Notes: generated from the sequence alone by a model not told the origin. 64,000 nucleotides of DNA from Phaeacidiphilus oryzae TH49 (GCF_000744815.1 NZ_JQMQ01000005.1:1372055-1436054), one strand, 5' to 3'; counted from the first letter of the stretch, positions 7,802-17,269 are shown. Made by a program: numbers and translations.

Positions 7802-9034
7802 GTGGCAGACCCCGTGGCAGACTCCGCATCCGCATCCGCATCCGCGTCCCCGTCCCCGTCCCCGTCCGCCTCCGCCCCGCAGGCCGAGATCGAGGGCCGC
7901 TGCGACGAGCGGTTCGCCGCCGTCCGGGCGGCCTTCGAGGAGAACTTCCGCAGCCGCGGCGAGCTGGGCGCCGCGGTGGCCGTCCGGCTCGGCGGGGAGC
8001 TGGTCGTCGACCTGTGGGGCGGCTGGGCCGACCCCGGCCGCACCCGCCGCTGGGAGCGGGACACCGTGGTCAACGTCTGGTCCACCACCAAGGGCGCGAC
8101 CGCCCTCTGCGCCCACCTCCTCGCCGACCGCGGGCTGCTCGACCTGGACGCCCCGGTGGCCGCGTACTGGCCGGAGTTCGCCGCGGCAGGCAAGTCCGGC
8201 GTACTGGTCCGCCACCTCCTCTCGCACCGGGCCGGGCTGGCCGGTCTGCGCGAGCCCCACTCCCTCGCCGACCTCTACGACTGGGAGCTGACCACCGCCC
8301 GGCTGGCCGCCACCGAGCCGTGGTGGGAGCCCGGCACCCGCTCCGGCTACCACGCCCTGACCTACGGCTTCCTGGTCGGCGAGGTGATCCGGAGGATCAG
8401 CGGCCGGCTGCCGAGCGCCTTCCTGGCCGAGGAGATCGCCGGCCCGCTGGGCATCGACTTCACCATCGGCCTGCCGGAGAAGGCGGCCGATCGGGCGGCG
8501 CTGCTGGTCCGCGCCCCCGCCGAGGCGGCCGTCGGCGCGCCGCTCCCGGCGGAGCCGTCCCCGCTCTTCCTGGCCGCCCTGGCCAATCCGCTGGTCGGCC
8601 CGGACGAGGCGAACTCCGCCGAGTGGCGGGCGGCGGAGCTCCCGGCCGCCAACGGCCACGCCACCGCCCGCGCGATCGCCGAGCTGTACGGGATCGTGGC
8701 CGGCCGCGGGGCCTACGACGCCGAGCACCGCGTCCTCTCCCCCGCGTCCGCCGAGCGGATCAGGGAGGGCCAGGGCGCCTGCCGCGACCTGGTGCTGGAG
8801 TCCGGCTTCAGGTACGAGACGGAGATCGGCCTCGGCCTCTGGCTGAGCGGCCGCACCGCCTCCTACGGCCCCAACCCGCGGGCCGTCGGCCACGACGGAG
8901 CCGGCGGCTCCTGCGGGCTGGCGGACCCCGAGGCGGACCTCAGCCTGGGCTACGCCATGAATGTGATGGGCTATCAGATCGCGGACGACCCACGGAAGAT
9001 GGCGCTCATCGAGGCCGTCTACGACTCGCTCTGA
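7802..9034 (+). CDS. Serine hydrolase, class C beta-lactamase/EstB esterase family
   Basis: 410 aa from a GTG preceded by AGGAGG. The first 25 or so residues are a (SA)n(SP)n low-complexity run from a hexanucleotide repeat, with no obvious hydrophobic signal sequence. The catalytic domain has the family motifs in order: S-x-x-K as VWSTTK (nucleophile Ser), Y-x-x as SGYHALTYG (general base Tyr) and a C-terminal H-x-G-like block HDGAGGS. The YHA and HDG forms point to esterase or D-aminopeptidase-like members rather than true beta-lactamases. It follows the repeat-rich hypothetical on the same strand. Substrate unknown. Confidence 0.88.
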   Translation: MADPVADSASASASASPSPSPSASAPQAEIEGRCDERFAAVRAAFEENFRSRGELGAAVAVRLGGELVVDLWGGWADPGRTRRWERDTVVNVWSTTKGATALCAHLLADRGLLDLDAPVAAYWPEFAAAGKSGVLVRHLLSHRAGLAGLREPHSLADLYDWELTTARLAATEPWWEPGTRSGYHALTYGFLVGEVIRRISGRLPSAFLAEEIAGPLGIDFTIGLPEKAADRAALLVRAPAEAAVGAPLPAEPSPLFLAALANPLVGPDEANSAEWRAAELPAANGHATARAIAELYGIVAGRGAYDAEHRVLSPASAERIREGQGACRDLVLESGFRYETEIGLGLWLSGRTASYGPNPRAVGHDGAGGSCGLADPEADLSLGYAMNVMGYQIADDPRKMALIEAVYDSL

Positions 9035-9089
9035 CGCGGGATCGCGCCCCCAGCGCGCGGGCCGGGCGCGGGCCCGGCCCCCGCCGGCC

Positions 9090-9170
9090 GCACGCCGGCC
9101 CCACGCCGGTCCCACGCCGGCCCCACGCAGGCCCGCACCGGCCGTCTCCGGCCGTCTCCGGCCGTCTCCG
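9090..9170. repeat. Short direct repeats between genes
   Basis: An 11-bp CCCACGCCGGC-type repeat (about four imperfect copies, 9090-9130) is followed by three exact copies of GCCGTCTCCG (9141-9170). They fill most of the gap between the serine hydrolase and the cyclase genes. No promoter-like sequence is evident inside. Confidence 0.65.
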
Positions 9171-9209
9171 GCCATTGCCGGGCCGCCCTCCGCCGCCTAC
9201 GCTCCGGGC

Positions 9210-10055
9210 ATGTCGCCGCTGACCGCTCTGCTCTCCGCCCTTCGCTCGGGCCAGGTCGAACTCATCGACCTCACCGCTCCGTTGACCTCGACGACCCCGG
9301 TGCTCCAGCTGCCGGACCCGTTCGCCGACACGATCCCGTTCCGGCTGGAGGAGATCAGCCGCTACGACGAGCGCGGGCCGCGCTGGTACTGGAACGACAT
9401 CCACACCGGCGAGCACACCGGCACCCACCTGGACGCCCCCGTCCACTGGATCTCCGGCCGGGACGGCCTGGACGTCTCCCAGGTGCCGCTGCGCTCCATG
9501 GTCGCCCCCGCCGTGGTCCTGGACATGTCCGAGCGGGTGGCCAAGGACCCCGACTTCCTGCTGACCGTGGACGACGTCCGGGCCTGGCAGCGCGAGCACG
9601 GGGACGGCCACGGCGACCTCGAACTCCCGGACGGCGGCTGGCTGCTGTACCGCACCGGCTGGGACGTCCGCTCCGCGGACCAGGCGGACTTCCTCAACGC
9701 GGACGCCGAGGGCCCGCACACCCCCGGCATCGCCCCGGACTGCGCCCGCTGGCTGGCGCAGGAGACCCCGCTGGCGGGCCTCGGCGTGGAGACCGTGGGC
9801 ACCGACGCCGGCGCGGCGCACGGCTTCACCCCGCCGTTCCCCTGCCACGACTTCCTCCTCGGCGCGGGCAAGTTCGGCCTCACCCAGCTGCAGAACCTCG
9901 GCCGGCTGCCGGTGACCGGGGCCGTCCTGGTGGTCGCCCCGCTGCCGATCGTCGGCGGCTCCGGCAGTCCGGCCCGGGTCCTGGCCATGGTCGACCAGAC
10001 CGGCGAGCAGACCGGCGAGCCGACCGGCGGCCGGACCGGTGGTGGCGATGCCTGA
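9210..10055 (+). CDS. Cyclase-family metal-dependent hydrolase (kynurenine formamidase/isatin hydrolase type)
   Basis: 281 aa. The signature HTGTHLDAPVHW (about residues 70-81) is the metal-binding HxGTHxDxPxH motif of the cyclase family, which hydrolyses amides or lactams using Mn or Zn. Other family marks are IDLTAPLTSTTPV at the N-terminus, the TGWD segment and GVETVGTDAGAAHGF near 195-210. The end overlaps the start of the ThDP-dependent enzyme gene by 8 bp, so the two are probably co-translated and act in one pathway. An isatin hydrolase/isatinate decarboxylase pair would fit, but kynurenine formamidase-like or other amide hydrolysis is equally possible from sequence alone. Confidence 0.85.
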   Translation: MSPLTALLSALRSGQVELIDLTAPLTSTTPVLQLPDPFADTIPFRLEEISRYDERGPRWYWNDIHTGEHTGTHLDAPVHWISGRDGLDVSQVPLRSMVAPAVVLDMSERVAKDPDFLLTVDDVRAWQREHGDGHGDLELPDGGWLLYRTGWDVRSADQADFLNADAEGPHTPGIAPDCARWLAQETPLAGLGVETVGTDAGAAHGFTPPFPCHDFLLGAGKFGLTQLQNLGRLPVTGAVLVVAPLPIVGGSGSPARVLAMVDQTGEQTGEPTGGRTGGGDA

Positions 10056-11718
10056 GACCACCACCGTCGCCGAGGCGGTCGGCGCGACCCTCGCCCGCCT
10101 CGGCGTCGGCCACGCCTTCGGCGTGGTCGGCAGCGGCAACTTCCACGTCACCAACGCCCTGCGGGCGCACGGCGTCCCGTTCACCGCCGCCCGGCACGAG
10201 GGCGGCGCCGCCACCATGGCCGACGCCTACGCCCGGATGAGCGGCAGGGTGGCGGTGCTGACCACCCACCAGGGCTGCGGCCTGACCAACGCCCTGACCG
10301 GCATCGCCGAGGCCGCCAAGAGCCGCACCCCGATGCTGGTGCTGGCCGCGGACACGGCCGCCTCCTCGGTCCTCTCCAACTTCCGGATCGACCAGGACGC
10401 GGCGGTCCGCGCGGTGGACGCCACCGCCGAGCGCACCCACAGCGGGGAGACCGCGGTCGCGGACACCGTCCGGGCCTACCGCACGGCGGTGGAGCAGCGC
10501 AGGACCGTCGTCCTCAACCTGCCGCTCGACGTCCAGACCCAGCCGGTCCCGGTCGCCGCCGAGCTCCCTGATCCGCCGAGCCGCCCCAACTCCTGCCGCC
10601 CGGACGCCGATTCGGTCGCGGCACTGGCGGACGCGCTGGCCGGCGCCCGGCACCCGGTCTTCATCGCCGGGCGCGGCGCCCGCGGGGCGCGCGAGGAGCT
10701 GCGCGCGCTGGCCGAGCGCTGCGGCGCCCTGCTGGCCACCTCCGCCGTGGCGCACGGTCTCTTCCACGACGACCCGTGGTCGCTGGGGATCTCCGGCGGC
10801 TTCGCCACCCCGCTGGCCGCCGAACTGATCGGCAGCGCCGACCTGGTGGTCGCCTGGGGCTGCGCGCTGAACATGTGGACCACCCGGCACGGCAAGCTGC
10901 TCTCCCCCTCCGCCCGCCTGGTCCAGATCGACGACGACCCCTCGGCGCTCGGCGCCCACCGGCCGGTCGACCTCGGCGTGGTCGGCGACTGCGCGCTCAC
11001 CGCGGCCGACGCCGACCGCGCCCTGCGGGAGCGGGGCCACGACCTGTCCGCCGGCGGCTTCCGCGAACGCAGGACCGCCGAGGCGCTGCGCGAACGCGGC
11101 CGCTGGAACGAGATCGAGCACCAGGACATCTCGACGGCCGACCGGATCGATCCGCGCACCCTCTCCCAGGAGCTGGACCAACTGCTGCCCGCCGAGCGCC
11201 TGGTCTCCATCGACTCCGGCAACTTCATGGGCTACCCGTCGGCCTACCTCTCCGTGCCGGACGAGTACGGCTTCTGCTTCACCCAGGCCTTCCAGTCCAT
11301 CGGCCTCGGCCTGGCCACCGGGATCGGCGCCGCGCTGGCCCGCCCGGACCGGCTGCCGGTCGCGGCGCTCGGCGACGGCGGCTTCCTGATGTCCGTGTCC
11401 GAGCTGGAGACCGCGGCCAGACTGGGCCTTCCGCTGCTGGTGGTGGTCTACGACGACGCCGCGTACGGGGCCGAGGTGCACCACTTCGGGCCCGGCACCG
11501 AGCCGCCGCCCGACCTGGGCGCGGTGCGGTTCCCCGACCGCGACCTGGCCGCGATCGGCCGGGGCTTCGGCTGCGAAGGGGTGACGGTGCGTCAGGTCAG
11601 CGATCTCAAGGCGGTGTCGGCCTGGCTGGAGGGCCCGCGCCGGACTCCGCTGGTGGTCGACGCCAAGATCGCCGAGGACGGCGGCTCCTGGTGGCTCGCG
11701 GAGGCCTTCGGCCACTGA
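10048..11718 (+). CDS. Thiamine-diphosphate-dependent enzyme (acetolactate synthase/benzoylformate decarboxylase superfamily)
   Basis: About 556 aa with the three-domain ThDP layout. The N-terminal Pyr domain carries the cofactor-activating Glu in RHEGGAATMADAYAR, the middle domain has a Rossmann-like segment (HPVFIAGRGARGAREELRAL), and the C-terminal PP domain has GDGGFLMSVSELETA. The motif normally ending GDG-x(24-27)-NN ends here in VYDDAAYG, so Asn-Asn is replaced by Asp-Asp. Anabolic acetolactate synthase is unlikely: there is no small subunit and the neighbour is a cyclase. A decarboxylase or lyase acting on the cyclase product is the simplest reading. The ATG at 10048 is preferred; a GTG at 10039 is in frame. 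Confidence 0.85.
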   Translation: MPETTTVAEAVGATLARLGVGHAFGVVGSGNFHVTNALRAHGVPFTAARHEGGAATMADAYARMSGRVAVLTTHQGCGLTNALTGIAEAAKSRTPMLVLAADTAASSVLSNFRIDQDAAVRAVDATAERTHSGETAVADTVRAYRTAVEQRRTVVLNLPLDVQTQPVPVAAELPDPPSRPNSCRPDADSVAALADALAGARHPVFIAGRGARGAREELRALAERCGALLATSAVAHGLFHDDPWSLGISGGFATPLAAELIGSADLVVAWGCALNMWTTRHGKLLSPSARLVQIDDDPSALGAHRPVDLGVVGDCALTAADADRALRERGHDLSAGGFRERRTAEALRERGRWNEIEHQDISTADRIDPRTLSQELDQLLPAERLVSIDSGNFMGYPSAYLSVPDEYGFCFTQAFQSIGLGLATGIGAALARPDRLPVAALGDGGFLMSVSELETAARLGLPLLVVVYDDAAYGAEVHHFGPGTEPPPDLGAVRFPDRDLAAIGRGFGCEGVTVRQVSDLKAVSAWLEGPRRTPLVVDAKIAEDGGSWWLAEAFGH

Positions 11719-11809
11719 GACCGACTCCCCCGGGGCCGCTGCCGATGCCGTCGACACTCAAGCCGCCGAGGCCACCGGCGACCCCCGGCGCCCCCGCCGC
11801 CGCACCAGC

Positions 11810-13204
11810 TCAGCGGTACCGCACCACCCCGAGGCCCGCGACGCCCGCCGGCTCCTGCGCCGGCGGCTCCGCGGACCACGGGTCGGAGAGCACCGTCCCG
11901 GCCGGGGTGCGCAGCGCCCGCAGCACCCGGCCGGTGACCTCCCGCCCCCGGGCGTCCACCCTGCGCACCCACACCACGGCCGCCGAGCCGTACGGATAGC
12001 CGTCCAGCGCCGCCTTGGCCTCGGCCCAGCCGGCGAAGCTGCCCGACTCCTTGACGTCGGCGAGGGTCGCGCCCTCGCCGACCGAGGCCAGCGAGCGGGC
12101 CAGCCAGCCCGGATGCGGCGAGGCCGGCACCGGCAGCGGCTCAAGGCCGTCCGCGCCCGGCACTCCACCGGCCAGCCAGCGCTCCAGCCACTGCCACGGA
12201 TGGTCCTGCGGGAGGCAGAACGGCGGCTCGCCGTCCTTGGGCACCACCACGGCGGCGTCCAGCATCGCCTCCGCCCAGTCCCCGCCGGCCAGGTAGGCGG
12301 TGCTGTTGCAGCCGAAGAACCAGCCCCGCCCGTAGTCGTCCTCCGGCGCCGGGGCGACCAGCTGGACCGTCCCCGGCCCGTAGGTGTCGTCCAGCCAGGA
12401 CTGCGCCTTGGCCACCGCCCCGGCGAGATCGGCGGCGGGCTGCCGCCAGGGCAGCACGGCGGAGGCCGGGCGGGCCCGGTGGAAGCGGGCGAGGTGGAGC
12501 GCCAGCGCGTCCTCCTCGCCCTCGATGTCCGCCGGGCCGCCGCGCATCCCGTCCAGGTAGACCACCCGGCCGCGGTCGAAGAGGGCGTACAGCAGGTGCC
12601 CGGTGGCCTCGTGGCCGTTGGCCTCGCGGCGGACCCAGACCACCCCCCGGCTGCCCTCGCCACCGGCCTCGACCAGCCGGCCGACCTCGTCCCAGTCCGC
12701 GCACTCGTGGAGTTCCGCGCCGGGGAACCAGCGGCCGATCCAGCGCGGCCACCAGTCGATCTCCTCGTCCCGGGGCCGCCAGGGCGCGGAGGCGATCCGC
12801 GAGCCGGCGACCAGGGCGTCGGCGGCGAGCAGCGCGCCGCGGGCGTTGGTGCGGCCGATCCGCTCCTGCGGGGGCCGCGGCGAGGGGTCCTCGGCGAGCT
12901 CGGCCAGGTCGCCCCAGGGGTCGTCGTTGGCCAGGTGGAACGGCGGGGCGCCGTCCTTGGGGACCGCCAGCGAGACGTTGAGCAGCGGCGCGGCGGGCGG
13001 GGCGCCGGGGGGCACGACGGCGCGGCAGGTGAAGACGAAGGCCTCGTCGCTCTCCGCGATCGGGTAGTCGGCGCCGAGCTCGACCCGGCCCCGGTAGACC
13101 TGGCGCAGCCACTGCCGGGCGCGCCCCAGGGCGGCCGCCTCCTCGGCGGACTCCTGCTCCTCCAACTCCCCTGCCAGTGTCGATGCTGCGCTGCTGCTGC
13201 TCAC
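11810..13204 (-). CDS. Protein with two Imm35 (YrhB)-like and two papain-fold-like segments
   Basis: 464 aa built as a duplicated pair. Segment A (about 25-105) carries LNVSLAVPKDGAPPFHLANDDPWG and segment C (about 255-340) carries AVVVPKDGEPPFCLPQDHPW, both like Imm35/YrhB immunity proteins. Segment B (about 150-235; GVVWVRREANGHEATGHLL then RVVYLDGMRGG) and D (about 355-455; AVVWVRRVDARGREVTGRVL then GTVLSDPW) resemble papain-like toxin (Tox-PL) folds, but no catalytic Cys aligns in either, so they look inactive. The start is a GTG with a weak ribosome site. It may be a polyimmunity or toxin-neutralising protein; that is inference. It lies 99 bp downstream of ectD on the same strand and seems unrelated to ectoine. 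Confidence 0.7.
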   Translation of the reverse strand: MSSSSAASTLAGELEEQESAEEAAALGRARQWLRQVYRGRVELGADYPIAESDEAFVFTCRAVVPPGAPPAAPLLNVSLAVPKDGAPPFHLANDDPWGDLAELAEDPSPRPPQERIGRTNARGALLAADALVAGSRIASAPWRPRDEEIDWWPRWIGRWFPGAELHECADWDEVGRLVEAGGEGSRGVVWVRREANGHEATGHLLYALFDRGRVVYLDGMRGGPADIEGEEDALALHLARFHRARPASAVLPWRQPAADLAGAVAKAQSWLDDTYGPGTVQLVAPAPEDDYGRGWFFGCNSTAYLAGGDWAEAMLDAAVVVPKDGEPPFCLPQDHPWQWLERWLAGGVPGADGLEPLPVPASPHPGWLARSLASVGEGATLADVKESGSFAGWAEAKAALDGYPYGSAAVVWVRRVDARGREVTGRVLRALRTPAGTVLSDPWSAEPPAQEPAGVAGLGVVRYR

Positions 13205-13303
13205 AAGCCGTCGATTATCACATATGAGATCGCCGCCGGCCCCGGCGCGTCGCTGGGACGACGCACCGGGGCCGGCGGCGGGACCGCTTCGCGGACCTCC
13301 GGG

Positions 13304-14251
13304 TCAGCGCACGGGCTGGAACGGCGGCCGGGCGCCGATGAACTCCGGACGCGGGGCGGGCGCCCCGAACGGCTCGACGGCGGCGTTCTCCATGCTGTTG
13401 AAGACGATGAAGACGTTGCTGCGCGGATAGGGCGTGATGTTGTCGCCCGAGCCGTGCATGCAGTTGCAGTCGAACAGGGTCGCGGAGCCGGCCTTGCCGG
13501 TGAAGAGCCGGATGCCGTGCTCGTCGGCCAGCGCGGTGAGCGCCTCGTCCGACGGGGTGCCGGCCTCCTGCATCTTCAGCGACTTCTTGTAGTTGTCGGT
13601 CGGGGTCTCGCCGGCGCAGCCGACGAAGGTGTGGTGCGACCCCGGCATGATCATCAGACCGCCGTTGGTGTCCAGGTTCTCGGTCAGCGCGATCGAGATG
13701 GACACCGTCCGCATCCGCGGCAGCCCGTCCTCGGCGTGCCAGGTCTCGAAGTCCGAGTGCCAGTAGAAGCCGCTGGCCCCGAATCCGGGCTTGACGTTGA
13801 CCCGGCTCTGGTGGACGTAGACGTCCGAGCCGAGGATCTGCCGGGCACGGCCGACCACCCGCGGGTCCCGGACCAGGTCCGCGAAGACCTGCGAGAGCTT
13901 GTGCACCTCGAAGATGCTGCGGATCTCGTCCGACTTCGACTCGGTGATCGCCCGCTCGTCGGCGCGGACCGCCGGGTCGGAGGCCAGCCGGTCCAGCTCG
14001 TTGCGGTAGAGCTCGACCTCCTCCGGCTCGATCAGCTGATCCACCGTCAGGAACCCGTTGCGTTCGAACTCGCGCAGCTCGAACGGCTCACAGGGACCCT
14101 CTGCGGTCTCCGGGTCGGCCCAGACGACCGGGTCGGCCCGAGGGATCCTGACCTCGGTGGCGCCGCGGCTGGGGTACTGGTCGGGGATGGTCGCGTTCGC
14201 CCCCGCGATGCTGCCGAACGCGGCGGCCGGGCTGGGGCTGGTGGTACTCAT
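13304..14251 (-). CDS. ectD: Ectoine 5-hydroxylase (EctD)
   Basis: 315 aa, the usual EctD length. It converts ectoine to 5-hydroxyectoine in the cytoplasm using Fe(II), 2-oxoglutarate and O2. Iron ligands are visible as the HxD pair H165/D167 (FYWHSDFETWH) and distal H266 (NCMHGSGDN). The family segment HQSRVNVKPGFGASGFYWHS and the 2-oxoglutarate-side NITPYPRSN are present. Last gene of ectABCD, 68 bp behind ectC; the ATG at 14251 has a GGGAGGA ribosome site. Expected to be induced with ectABC by salt or heat. Confidence 0.97.
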   Translation of the reverse strand: MSTTSPSPAAAFGSIAGANATIPDQYPSRGATEVRIPRADPVVWADPETAEGPCEPFELREFERNGFLTVDQLIEPEEVELYRNELDRLASDPAVRADERAITESKSDEIRSIFEVHKLSQVFADLVRDPRVVGRARQILGSDVYVHQSRVNVKPGFGASGFYWHSDFETWHAEDGLPRMRTVSISIALTENLDTNGGLMIMPGSHHTFVGCAGETPTDNYKKSLKMQEAGTPSDEALTALADEHGIRLFTGKAGSATLFDCNCMHGSGDNITPYPRSNVFIVFNSMENAAVEPFGAPAPRPEFIGARPPFQPVR

Positions 14252-14319
14252 CGGGTCGTCCTCCCTGCGGTGTTGCTCTCGCTGCGCTGCCTGTCGGGGA
14301 TCTGAGGGCCGGAGGGCCT

Positions 14320-14712
14320 TCAGGACGCCTCGGTGAGCAGCGGGTAGACGCCGTTCTCGTCGTGCACCTCGTTCCCGGTGACCGGGGGGTTGAAGACGCA
14401 GACGCAACGGAAATCGGACTTGGGACGCATGGTGTGCCGCTCGTGACCGTTGAGCAGGTACATCGTCCCGGGCGTGATCACGTACTTCTCGCCGGTCTCC
14501 TCGTCGGTGAGCTCGGCCTCGCCCTCCACGCAGAGCACCGCCTCGATGTGGTTGGCGTAGTGCATCGTCGTCTCGGTGCCCGCGTACATCGTGGTCTCGT
14601 GCAGGGAGAAGCCGACGCCCTCCTTCGCGAGGACGATGCGCTTGCTCCGCCAGGTCTCGGCCTTGACGTCGCGGTCGGTGCCCTCGATGTCCTGGAAGGA
14701 ACGGACGATCAC
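14320..14712 (-). CDS. ectC: L-ectoine synthase (EctC)
   Basis: 130 aa. A cupin-fold enzyme that cyclises N-gamma-acetyl-diaminobutyrate to ectoine. The sequence follows the family throughout: [16 protein letters not shown] at the N-terminus, [17 protein letters not shown] with metal/substrate residues, [20 protein letters not shown], and the HERHTMRP cupin motif near residue 90. GTG start with AGGAG upstream. It sits 91 bp after ectB, within one transcriptional unit. Confidence 0.97.
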   Translation of the reverse strand: MIVRSFQDIEGTDRDVKAETWRSKRIVLAKEGVGFSLHETTMYAGTETTMHYANHIEAVLCVEGEAELTDEETGEKYVITPGTMYLLNGHERHTMRPKSDFRCVCVFNPPVTGNEVHDENGVYPLLTEAS

Positions 14713-14803
14713 GGGGTTCTCCTGTCTGTGCTGTGTTCTCTGTCGGTGCGGCGGTCGGTATCAGGGCGGCGGCCGATGTCGGGGCCACGGCCCGCCCGAC
14801 GGG

Positions 14804-16156
14804 TCAGGCGGTCTCGCGGACCGAGCGGGCCAGGATCTCCAGTCCGGCGGCCAGCTCGGCGTCGCTCAGGGTCAGCGGCGGCAGCAGCTTGACGACCTCG
14901 CTCTGCGGGCCGGAGGTCTCCAGCAGCAGGCCCATCTCGAAGGCCTTGGCGCAGACCCGCGAGGCGCGCTCCGGGTCGCTGCCGCCGAAGTCCAGGCCCC
15001 AGGCCAGGCCGCGTCCGCGCACCCCGGCCCCGTTGGCCTCGGGCGAGGCGGCGATCTCGGACAGCGCCTGCCAGACGACCTGGCCCTTCTTCAGGGTGGA
15101 CTTCTCCAGCGCGTCGTCGGCCCAGTACTCGCGCAGCGCCGCGGCGGCGGTGACGAACGCCGGGTTGTGGCCGCGGAAGGTGCCGTTGTGCTCGCCCGGC
15201 GCCCAGATGTCCAGCTCCCGGCGGAAGAGGGTGAGCGCCATCGGCATCCCGTAGCCGCCGATCGACTTGGACAGGGTGACGATGTCGGGCTTGATGCCGG
15301 CCTGCTCGAAGGAGAAGAACGCGCCGGTGCGGCCGCAGCCCATCTGCACGTCGTCCACGATCAGCAGCATGTCGCGGCGCTTGCAGAGGTCGGCCAGGGC
15401 GCGCAGCCACTCCGGCCGGGCGACGTTGATGCCGCCCTCGCCCTGCACGGTCTCCACGATGACGGCGGCCGGCGGGTTGAGGCCGGAGCCGCTGTCCTCC
15501 AGCAGCCGCTCGAACCACAGGAAGTCCGGCACCTGGCCGTCCAGGTAGTGGTCGAAGGGCATCGGGGTGCCGTGTACCAGCGGGATGCCGGCGCCGGCCC
15601 GCTTGAAGGCGTTGCCGGTGACGGCCAGGGCGCCCAGCGTCATGCCGTGGAAGGCGTTGGTGAAGGAGACGACCGACTCCCGCCCGGTGTATTTGCGGGC
15701 GAGTTTCAGCGCCGACTCCACCGCGTTGGCGCCGGTCGGGCCCGGGAACATCACCTTGTAGTCGAGGTCGCGCGGTTTCAGCACGAGCTCCTCGAAGGTG
15801 CGGAGGAACTCGCCCTTCGCGGTGGTGGACATGTCCAGGCTGTGGGTGATGCCGTCCCGCTCGATGTAGTCGAGCAGTGCGCGCTTCAGAACCGGGTTGT
15901 TGTGCCCGTAGTTGAGCGAGCCGGCGCCGGCGAAGAAGTCCAGGTAGCTGCGGCCGTCCTGGGACTGGAGGCGCGCGCCGCGGGCCCGGTCGAAGACGGC
16001 CGGCCACCCGCGGCAGTAGCTGCGGACCTCGGACTCGCGGGACTCGAAGATGCTCGGCTCGGCGGCGAAGGTCTCGTTCGTCTGGTCGGGCTGATTCGGC
16101 ATCGGCTCGTTCGGCTCGTTCCCGTTGATCACGAAGTCCGGGTGGGTGGCGGTCAT
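14804..16156 (-). CDS. ectB: Diaminobutyrate-2-oxoglutarate transaminase (EctB)
   Basis: 450 aa, class III PLP aminotransferase making L-2,4-diaminobutyrate from aspartate semialdehyde and glutamate, the first ectoine step. Motifs: [38 protein letters not shown], the acidic [13 protein letters not shown] block and the PLP-lysine [13 protein letters not shown]. The first 30 or so residues (Asn/Pro/Glu-rich, [13 protein letters not shown]) are longer than in many EctB and may be a lineage-specific tail. GAAGGAAG lies upstream of the ATG. Confidence 0.97.
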   Translation of the reverse strand: MTATHPDFVINGNEPNEPMPNQPDQTNETFAAEPSIFESRESEVRSYCRGWPAVFDRARGARLQSQDGRSYLDFFAGAGSLNYGHNNPVLKRALLDYIERDGITHSLDMSTTAKGEFLRTFEELVLKPRDLDYKVMFPGPTGANAVESALKLARKYTGRESVVSFTNAFHGMTLGALAVTGNAFKRAGAGIPLVHGTPMPFDHYLDGQVPDFLWFERLLEDSGSGLNPPAAVIVETVQGEGGINVARPEWLRALADLCKRRDMLLIVDDVQMGCGRTGAFFSFEQAGIKPDIVTLSKSIGGYGMPMALTLFRRELDIWAPGEHNGTFRGHNPAFVTAAAALREYWADDALEKSTLKKGQVVWQALSEIAASPEANGAGVRGRGLAWGLDFGGSDPERASRVCAKAFEMGLLLETSGPQSEVVKLLPPLTLSDAELAAGLEILARSVRETA

Positions 16157-16248
16157 GCCTTGCACTTCCTTCGGGTTGTGCGCGGTGTTCGGTTGTAGGT
16201 GGACGGCGCGGCGCTGCGCCGCCCGCTGTACGGCGGTTCTGGAGCGGT

Positions 16249-16812
16249 TCAACCGGCTATGGGGGCTATCCGGTGCAGCTCCTCGGCGAGGTGCCCGGCC
16301 CCCTCGCCGCCGGGGAAGTCCTCGGCCGAGAAGAGCACGCTGCGCTCGAGCTCGGCGCCCTGCCGGGCGGCGTATCCGGCGAAGAGCCGCCGGGACGCCG
16401 TGTTGTCGGGGGTGATCGTGGTCTCCATGACCCGCACTCCGGCTCCCCGCAGCCGCTCGGTGAGGTGGTCGAGCATCCGCCCGGCCAGGCCCTCGCCCCG
16501 GCACGACTCGTCCACGGCGACCTGCCAGACCATCAGCACCTCGGGGCGCTCCGGCCGGCGGTATCCGGTGACGAAACCGACCGCCTCGCCGTCGCGACGC
16601 GCCACCACCGTGGTGTCCGCGTAGTCACGGCACCACAGCAGGTAGCTGTACGGCGAGTTCAGGTCGAGAGTGCGGGAGTCGCGGGCGATCCGCCACAGTG
16701 CGGCACCGTCGGCCACGGTGGGCCGACAGAGTGTTATCGGGGCCACGGCGCCGTGCGCTTGCTCGATGAATTCTCCGGTCGGTCGGTCGAATTCCGTTCG
16801 TGCGGGAGTCAT
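16249..16812 (-). CDS. ectA: L-2,4-diaminobutyrate N-acetyltransferase (EctA)
   Basis: 187 aa, GNAT fold. It acetylates the gamma-amino group of diaminobutyrate using acetyl-CoA. The acetyl-CoA loop is seen in [19 protein letters not shown] (R/Q-x-x-G-x-G/A type), with the EctA-typical [18 protein letters not shown] near residues 50-67 and [16 protein letters not shown] near 130. First gene of the operon; the upstream 457-bp AT-rich region holds the presumed promoter. An ATA codon, rare in this genome type, occurs in the CCG-ATA-ACA stretch. Confidence 0.96.
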   Translation of the reverse strand: MTPARTEFDRPTGEFIEQAHGAVAPITLCRPTVADGAALWRIARDSRTLDLNSPYSYLLWCRDYADTTVVARRDGEAVGFVTGYRRPERPEVLMVWQVAVDESCRGEGLAGRMLDHLTERLRGAGVRVMETTITPDNTASRRLFAGYAARQGAELERSVLFSAEDFPGGEGAGHLAEELHRIAPIAG

Positions 16813-17269
16813 GACGCCTCAACGTACCGAGAAGGAATCCGGATCGCAGCCGCAGGCGGTGTTCCGCCGAACGACTTCATGTGTTATCGCGCATGGGCCC
16901 ACGAGGAGCCGTTCTGTCCGAATTTAATAGGATTTAGTATCCCACAAAAAGTCGTATGTGACATCCGTCACACACGCCGAAAGGGCATCGGGATAGATGT
17001 TTGGCCTTCTCTGGATTGGGCAGGCGAAATGTGGCGGAGTAGTCCCAGAATGCATATCAATTAATTCCCGTTCGCTGCTCGGGCCGTTCTGCACCCGGCC
17101 CCGGCGGGCGCGATTCCGGGTGAATGCCGGATGAGCGGGGCCCTCGCCACTGCCGCGCCGGGGCGCACACCGAAGGCCGCCGCGCGCCCCCGCGAGCGCC
17201 GCTCCCGGGCACCGCACCCCACCTGCCGTGGAGCTGTCCAGCGAAGTATGTGGAGGCTTTGCGGAGGCG
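16813..17269 (-). promoter_or_regulatory. AT-rich ect promoter region, no gene
   Basis: This 457-bp stretch lies between ectA and the end of the SpoIIE phosphatase gene. I see no coding sequence in it. Bases about 16915-17065 are unusually AT-rich for the window. On the minus strand they include TACTAAAT and TATTAAAT boxes (16922-16942) that could serve as -10 elements for ectA, which would leave a 5' leader of roughly 100 bases. Confidence 0.6.
16957..16972. promoter_or_regulatory. Crp/FNR-type palindrome upstream of ectA
   Basis: TGTGACATCCGTCACA is a perfect inverted repeat that fits the Crp consensus TGTGA-N6-TCACA exactly. Its centre is about 152 bp upstream of the ectA start, just upstream of the AT-rich -10-like boxes. 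ectA is the only gene oriented away from it nearby. The site is seen directly; binding is inferred. Confidence 0.65.

Noticed and set aside
5839..8193. 784-codon minus frame beginning within the serine hydrolase
   Set aside because: Only the last 195 codons encode the AhpD-like protein; the ATG at 6426 has a good ribosome site.
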